From contig OZ037852.1 in the NCBI GenBank assembly GCA_964035575.1, positions 496,001-560,000 on the forward strand: a stretch of 64,000 bases of DNA, written 5' to 3'. Below are positions 58,726 to 64,000 of the stretch, one piece after another. How positions within the stretch are numbered: position 1 is the stretch's first letter; every line of letters begins with the position of its first letter. This stretch comes from Rhynchopus sp. YZ270_cl-10. Taxonomy: Eukaryota; Euglenozoa; Diplonemea; Diplonemida; Diplonemidae. A program made the translations under genes and the position numbers. Under the pieces are notes generated by a model, which had not been told where the DNA came from, did no database searches, and saw only the letters and a list, made by a program, of their open reading frames with translations.

Positions 58726-60604
58726 GGTGCGTGTGTATTGCTGTGAGGTTGATGATGCTTTGTGTTATATGCGGGGATGGAGGGAAGGATCTACAAAAGA
58801 AGCTCACCCACACAACACACCCAGAGCTATGCACACTGCTCCTTCCAGGACCTATATGTTCGATCTGGAAGTTCGACCTTTTGTAAGGTCAAACATTATT
58901 CCGATTACGGTACATCAGGGAATCAAGACGAAATCTCAAAGAAACCACAGAGAAATAAAGAGAGAAGAGGGATGTACACTCCAACAGAAGTGGTGCTGTA
59001 CCGTTCGTTGTTTTTTTTGGTTTCCTCGAAGTTTATTTTGCTTTCCAAAAAAGAATAAAATTAAAATGAGATGCGCCTTCACACATACATCGCTGATAAA
59101 AATAAAGAGAAACGGTTGGCAAGAGATACATGAATCCTAAGCCTCTGTTTACACTCAAGACAGAACATGGTTCCAAAAATGCAGACACTACACCACGACA
59201 CTTCCCCTCTCTTTTTGCACAAGACAGAAGCAAAAAGACGTTCTCCAAAATGTAATCTGACTTCAGGATATGACAAGCGAATAAAAAGGAAACAAATGAA
59301 AGTAAAGTTATTAATGCAGGCACCTCCGACTGACCCACGTACGATGCCAGCCATCCGGATGAAAGCACAAGTACCCTGCGGCCAACAACAGAAAATGAAA
59401 AAATAAGTTGTTTTTTTCTCTCTCGTTTATCGCTCTGCAAATTTGGTTGTCTTTTTCGCTGTATGAGTGTGAGTGTGAGTGGTCCTCTTGCCAATGCTTG
59501 GTATATTTATTTCACCAAAAAGAGGCCACTCATGTGTATCTCACATTTAATGTGCCCCCGTTCTTTTTCCATGCATTTTCCACAGAACACACTGCATAAA
59601 TCTGACTTGAAATACAGAATACAAAATTGATTCGAATCGATTCCAATCCGATTAGATACAGAATACAGAACCCTATCTCATGAACGGTGTAACTATGGTA
59701 CAATGACCGGCGCACCAGGTACCCATGCAGTTCTAGACCCATTTTCGTGGTTTACATCTGATAAAAGCAGTGCAGCTTTTTCAAAAGGGGCTAACCATGT
59801 ACCCTCATTCGGATGTATTTGGTATTCTGCACCTCATTTATAAACACTTCCTTTCCCCCAAACCCCTCCCCCAAGAGTAGAAATCCCCTGGACACCATGG
59901 ACGCCATGGAAACGCGACATTGTTATGCGAGCGTCTTTACACAAAAAATAAAATAAAAAGAAGAAGAAAAAAACCCTCTCTCTTGTAAGATGAATGCGAC
60001 TCGCGTGCAAATTCATTCTAACTAAAAACCCCCCATCTGTATCCGCAACTACGCAATTCCAAAGAATTCATCAATAAAAGAAAAATGCCGAATGTGTCTC
60101 TCTCTGCACACATCGGGAGGGGAAAATTGTTTGATTTAGACGAAGGGTAGCAGCCACGGTTTTATTCACAGGATCCTTAAAGGAGGGTAAATAGAACACA
60201 TCGAACCCCTCCAACACCGTCCTCCCTATTCTTTTTAAAAGTCACCCACCACCCCACCCCTGAAACCTTCGTTGTACAGAAACACCCTAAGGCTGTTATT
60301 AACAGGCATTTGACACTCTGCCATTTTTTATTTTATTTTTGAAAAATCGTATCAAAATCCCTGAAAACGGGGGAAATGGGGCGAAAACGTGACAAAAAAA
60401 AGTGATGAAAAAGTGCCAAAAAAAGGCTGAAAATGTGCCACAAATGCCTCCAGGTACCCCTAATCGCGTTTACCCCCCTCTCACTGTTTGAAGGACCCCC
60501 ATTCCAGGGCTGAAACACCCCCACCCTTACCACATATTCCCCCCCCATAAACAGTCACCATTCCGAGGGGCACTCACCCAGGACGGTTTTCCCCCCCCTG
60601 CTAT
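58726..60604. other. intergenic spacer
   Basis: The first about 150 bp copy the upstream flank of gene C. Beyond that are diverged hairpins (59070, 59112, 59600-59780, 59988, 60085), the CCAGCC/GATGAAAGCAC repeat (59313-59370) and purine-rich low complexity (60355-60440). No gene seen. Confidence 0.5.
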
Positions 60605-62347
60605 TCAGACAGTGCCACCGTCCTCAGCAGGCTTCTCCACCTCCACAGGGCCTTCCTCTGCCTGGGGCGCATCGCGGTCTTTGTCGTCACTCTTTTCCGC
60701 TCTGCCGCCCCGGGGAAACCTTGCAGCTTCTTTGCGGTCGCCATGCTCTTTGCGAGTGTCGTCACGCTCTCTTTGCCCGCCTAGTCGTTGTGGTTGCCGG
60801 TCGCGTGGGTCAGCTGTGGGGGCGATGTTTGCCTTTTCTGGACGTTTCACGTCTTTGCGGGAGTCAGGTCGGTCGGAGTGGTGAGCCACCTGCGCGATGT
60901 CGCCGAGAAGGGATTCGTTTGCTTGTATGTCGAAGAAGGAGAGCTGCAGGCAGGTGCCGCGGTAGTTTTGCAGGTTGTTGGCAGAGAGGAACACCAGCGC
61001 CTCCCCAACAGTGTCAAACGCAACGACGTGGTCGCATGTAACCGGGGGTGGGCTGCGCTCTCGTCGACGGTCGTTCCTACTGTTCCTCCGCCCACGCCGT
61101 TCGTGATCCGCCTCACGGCGTTTGTACTCCCGCCACTGCCGTTCTCTGTCTTCTGCTTGTCTCGCAGACTTCTTAGTGACACGGATCATCTGTTGGTGCA
61201 CCCTCGCATAGCGTGCAAACGCGCTGAAGTTTTCTGTAGAAAGCCCTGGTACCAGGACTGCCTGGGTTGGGGCTGGTGCAGTAGGCTTCCGCATGCGTTC
61301 CCGCAGGCGTGTTCCCTTTGAATACCGCGAAACATCTTCAGTGCAGCAGTCGACCCGAAGCTTGCGTCCAAGAACCATGACACCGTGGAGGTGTTTCATG
61401 AAGAGACGTGCTGCTTCTTTGTCGTTGAATTTGACGATGCAGAAGATGGAGGTGGGGGTCTTGCGTTGTGGGGACACGAGGTCCACGCTGCCGTAGAGAG
61501 ATGCAAGTCTGAAGATCTGTTCCGAGGTGGCAGTGTCCCAGAGAGAGCCGATGTGCACAAAGCGTTCATCCGTTTTGACGCGTGGGGGCATCTGGCGGCA
61601 GAGGGAGTCGTCCTGCTTCGGTTCGAGCCACCCATCCCCTGCAACCCAACGCGACCAAACGAACGACCGTTTCGCCCATTTGTTGTGCTCAAAGAAAGCA
61701 TCCAGCCCGTCCGCCGCGTCCTCGCTGTTCACGTTCAGCAGCAACTCCCGCAGGCCCCGGTTCACCCCAGAATATTCCCGCAGCGTTCCGTGGTTCGGCT
61801 CCGAATGCTGCGGGTGTATTTTCAACTGAAAATGCCCATTCTCAAACTGCACTGTCTTTGCCCTGAAGTACGCTATCGAATCCTTCCCGCGGGTCATTTG
61901 AACGAAGAAGTGGTTTCTGTTGAGGTACATCACCTTTGAGACCACGCCGAACTGCGTAAACAACCAAAATATTTCGTCACACGCAATCTGCGTGCCTGGG
62001 GGGTGCGCCGGAGCAGCAGCAGCAGCAGCAGATGACGACGACGACGGCGGCGCGACGGGGTCAAAGAGCGCACGCAGCCATATCTCCTCCTCCTCTTCCT
62101 CCTCCTCCGACGATGAGTATGAGGACGACGACCGAGACCGAGAAGACCCCGAGGAGTGTGTCTGTGACCTGCGCGACCGTGACGACGCAGGGGAACGCGA
62201 CCTCCGCGACGGCGGTGTCTGGCTTGCAGCGGCCTCAGCGGCCTCCACCTCCCTAGGTGATTCAGAGCGGGCACGCTTCCCGCTGACAACTTGCTTTACG
62301 TTTTCGAACTGTAGAATAGGGATTTCATTAATAGTAGTAAGCTTCAT
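60605..62347 (-). CDS. RRM RNA-binding protein (PTB/hnRNP L-like)
   Basis: A 580-residue RNA-binding protein. The N-terminus is Arg/Ser-rich (RSRSPASSRSRRSQTHSSGS) and acidic (EEEEEEEE). A first RRM-like fold spans about 90-185 (EIFWLFTQFGVVSKVMYLNR, then HFFVQM), a clear RRM about 268-345 (RFVHIGSLWDTATSEQIFRL.., YGSVDLV, SIFCIVKFNDKEAARLFMKH) and a third partial one about 435-480. The order and the VMVLGRKLRVD end of RRM2 resemble PTB and hnRNP L proteins, which act in splicing. The C-terminus is charged and rich in R, D, K and E. A TTATCAG acceptor lies 6 nt before the ATG. Part of the region after RRM2 is copied at 55540-55851. Confidence 0.82.
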   Translation of the reverse strand: MKLTTINEIPILQFENVKQVVSGKRARSESPREVEAAEAAASQTPPSRRSRSPASSRSRRSQTHSSGSSRSRSSSSYSSSEEEEEEEEIWLRALFDPVAPPSSSSSAAAAAAPAHPPGTQIACDEIFWLFTQFGVVSKVMYLNRNHFFVQMTRGKDSIAYFRAKTVQFENGHFQLKIHPQHSEPNHGTLREYSGVNRGLRELLLNVNSEDAADGLDAFFEHNKWAKRSFVWSRWVAGDGWLEPKQDDSLCRQMPPRVKTDERFVHIGSLWDTATSEQIFRLASLYGSVDLVSPQRKTPTSIFCIVKFNDKEAARLFMKHLHGVMVLGRKLRVDCCTEDVSRYSKGTRLRERMRKPTAPAPTQAVLVPGLSTENFSAFARYARVHQQMIRVTKKSARQAEDRERQWREYKRREADHERRGRRNSRNDRRRERSPPPVTCDHVVAFDTVGEALVFLSANNLQNYRGTCLQLSFFDIQANESLLGDIAQVAHHSDRPDSRKDVKRPEKANIAPTADPRDRQPQRLGGQRERDDTRKEHGDRKEAARFPRGGRAEKSDDKDRDAPQAEEGPVEVEKPAEDGGTV

Positions 62348-62582
62348 CCGATGCTGATAAAAACCTAGTGGCTACACAGATAGCATTCGTTCAGTAGCTC
62401 ACGCAAGCGTGATGACTCCAGGCTGGGACGAACCCATATAGTCAGGGGTCTTGCTGTGTGTAACATTGGCACAAGACCTAGATATGCATCACAACCAACC
62501 TTCAGGTCAGTGCAATGACTATCATACGGTATAGCTGGCTTGAGGTGTAGAGTGAGGTGATATTTGGGCAAAAAAACCATAC

Positions 62583-63145
62583 CTTCAAAGAGCAATCACC
62601 ATCCGGTGGCGGGAATGTCACAACAACGCGTTGGTCTTTCTATTGGGGTGAGGAGTTTTAAAACAGAGTGTGAGAGAGAGAGAGGGGTGGAGGGAGGTGG
62701 AGGGAGGTAACAACAACAAAAAGTTGCCAGGGTGGTGTGTCGCTGGCTATTTGATGTGGGGATATTCCCATTGATGATGAGCACTTCCGTGTATTGCCTT
62801 TTTAAAAGAGGCAAGTGCAATAATACATTCACCTTCACAAAGAAAAGAAAAGTTTATAAGATGAACCTAAACCTTGTGTTTAGTCACCGTGATCACATTC
62901 GTTATCGCGCAACAGCTGCGTGGGTTTCCACAAGATTGTGAAAAAAGACGATTCCTTCTGGAAGAGACAGAGGACCATACTTTATATTTCTTAACCTTCC
63001 CCTTTTTGCCATTGAACTCTTTGTTGGAAAGCCCATGCGCGACCACAAGACTCCCGACTGGGTACGGCTGCTCCACCTTTGCGCGTGGCTTGACTTCCGT
63101 TTCGACTGGCGCCTCTTCGCTTTTAGCAGGGGCGCGTTCCTCCAT
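62583..63145 (-). CDS. small KOW-like protein, last exon unresolved
   Basis: Exon 1 (63145-62981, 55 codons) is MEERAPAKSEEAPVETEVKP and onward, ending YPVGSLVVAHGLSNKEFNGK..KYK; donor GTATGG. Exon 2 (62639-62583, 19 codons, acceptor CCAATAG) reads KDQRVVVTFPPPDGDCSLK; donor GTATGG. Joined in phase 0 they form a small beta-barrel motif (VVxGLxxxxxNGxxGxV..RVVVxFPPPDGxxSLK) found as a KOW/SH3-like module in many protist proteins. At least one more exon should follow; an acceptor at about 62458 would add a few residues and a stop, but I cannot settle it. Function unknown. A hairpin repeat lies within the intron between exons 1 and 2. Confidence 0.65.
62852..62888 (+). repeat. hairpin repeat inside the KOW-like gene intron
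   Basis: GTTTATAAGATGAACCTAAA-CCTTGT-GTTTAGTCACC. The C-to-T change in one arm is matched by G-to-A in the other relative to the CTAAGC type. Confidence 0.65.
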
Positions 63146-63612
63146 TTTTTTTTTGGGGGGTGGGGGTGGGGGGGTTGTTGCTGGGTTTGCTGTAGTGTAG
63201 TGTGTGTGTTTGATTATTGTATAGTTAGCGCCGACAGAATTCAGAAAGTCTTTCGATTCGAGGGAATAGGGGGGAGAGGAGGGGGAATTGCCCAGGGGAA
63301 GTGCATCTTCTTTAATTTGCTCCACTCTCACTGCCTTTTTTCTGGAAAAAACAAAAATGAAACAAAGAAAAAAAATGTGGAAAAGGTACTTCCCACCCTG
63401 TGAAAGTAATACACAGAATGGATGTGGGGGGAGGGGCTGTGGCTGATGCGGTGGGGGGTCAGGCCTCAAGGATAATTTTTCGAAGAAAAAAAAAAATGGC
63501 CTGTCATGCCTCCCCCCAGTTAGCCTCCTGAGGCCTGGGTGGGGGTGTGTTATATGATTCTTTCGGGCTCCTTCGATGGCAAAAGAGCACCTTTTTTTAC
63601 CATAAAATTTAT

Positions 63613-63997
63613 ACAATGCAACGAGGCCCGAAACGGCCTCGCGAAGTGCTGAGGCTATGGGATTGCTTACATTTATGTAACGCCTCAGCCACGCTTCGGT
63701 ATATTTAAAATTCTTATCAGCATTTTGAGTTTTGTGACTTTCCTTTCAGAGGTCGTATCTCGGGTGCGCTTTTCGACGGGACCCTTCGGGGATCAACTTG
63801 ATGCAAGACGGAAGAGGCTAAAACAAGGCTGGGCGACTTCTAACAATTTTTGTGAGTGCTTCGGTCGTCGCCTCGGATTGTTAAACCAACCATCTGAAGC
63901 AAGATCTCTTCTCTGACTGCAGAGTGTAGCAACTCTGTAGCTCCACATTATATTTGCCACCTCTTTTCAGGAGTTTTCGGCCTCGTTGCATTGTACG
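63613..63997. mobile_element. 385-bp TIR element at the window edge
   Basis: ACAATGCAACGAGGCCCGAA at the left and TTTTCGGCCTCGTTGCATTG at the right are inverted copies (about 20 bp). Inside, CGAAGTGCTGAGGC pairs with GCCTCAGCCACGCTTCG. It could be a miniature transposon; a structured RNA gene cannot be excluded. Confidence 0.5.
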
Positions 63998-64000
63998 TTT

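Noticed and set aside
59600-59780. SINE with tRNA head
   Set aside because: Similar to 30675-30790 over about 100 bp, but no A/B boxes or poly(A) tail I can define, so left as an unclassified repeat in the spacer.
62950-62981. A 23-nt intron in the KOW-like gene
   Set aside because: The downstream exon at 62639-62583 continues the motif in phase, so the donor pairs with a normal distant acceptor.

Overview
This window looks like nuclear DNA of a free-living protist. Coding regions are GC-rich and the spacers are AT-rich with many homopolymer runs. Genes use the standard stops (TGA, TAG and TAA all occur) and six carry GT-AG introns, mostly starting GTATG. Every host gene I can support lies on the minus strand over the full 64 kb. 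Nearly every start codon has a pyrimidine-tract + (C/T)AG acceptor 0-30 nt upstream. A one-way gene array, acceptors at almost every ATG, cis-introns and a kinetoplastid-like beta-tubulin tail ([10 protein letters not shown]...QY) together suggest a trans-splicing euglenozoan, most likely diplonemid-like. That is inference; no spliced-leader gene was found.

Layout (minus strand unless stated): beta-tubulin (166-1506), coiled-coil protein (3279-4022), kinesin (4319-6184), FCP1-like phosphatase (6862-7947), six-TM cyclase-like receptor with a frame break (8628-10437), a 4.9 kb repeat-filled spacer, a seven-exon PX-PH-AGC kinase (15295-18505), an unknown coiled-coil protein (18873-19601), ankyrin gene A (19940-21103), an LRR gene (21407-21814), a + strand tyrosine-recombinase retroelement (22424-27408), an MCM9 fragment, ankyrin gene B (27811-29274) with a copied LRR tail, a TIR element (29983-30649), MCM9 (30937-34379), Ca2+/H+ antiporter copy 1 (35349-36821), a three-domain pyrophosphatase (38578-40763), an UPF0301/AlgH protein (41314-42348), antiporter copy 2 (43607-45079), UTP11 (45889-46644), a repeat-rich spacer, a DCUN1-like neddylation factor (50502-51678), a frameshifted ankyrin gene C (52258-54212), an RRM-gene fragment (55540-55851), ankyrin gene D (56188-58725), an RRM protein (60605-62347) and a small KOW-like protein (62583-63145).

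The host genes are unrelated housekeeping and signalling functions (cytoskeleton, lipid-linked kinase signalling, DNA repair, ion transport, ribosome biogenesis, neddylation), so the array is not a pathway operon. The notable biology is genome dynamics. There is a near-identical whole-gene duplication, two exon-fragment duplications, and ankyrin genes built from exact 300-bp (three-ankyrin) modules whose paralogs differ by a whole module. Several unclassified inverted-repeat elements fill the spacers. A dispersed hairpin family keeps its loop (CTCTCGT) while its stems vary with compensation, always in one orientation relative to the genes, in spacers and introns.
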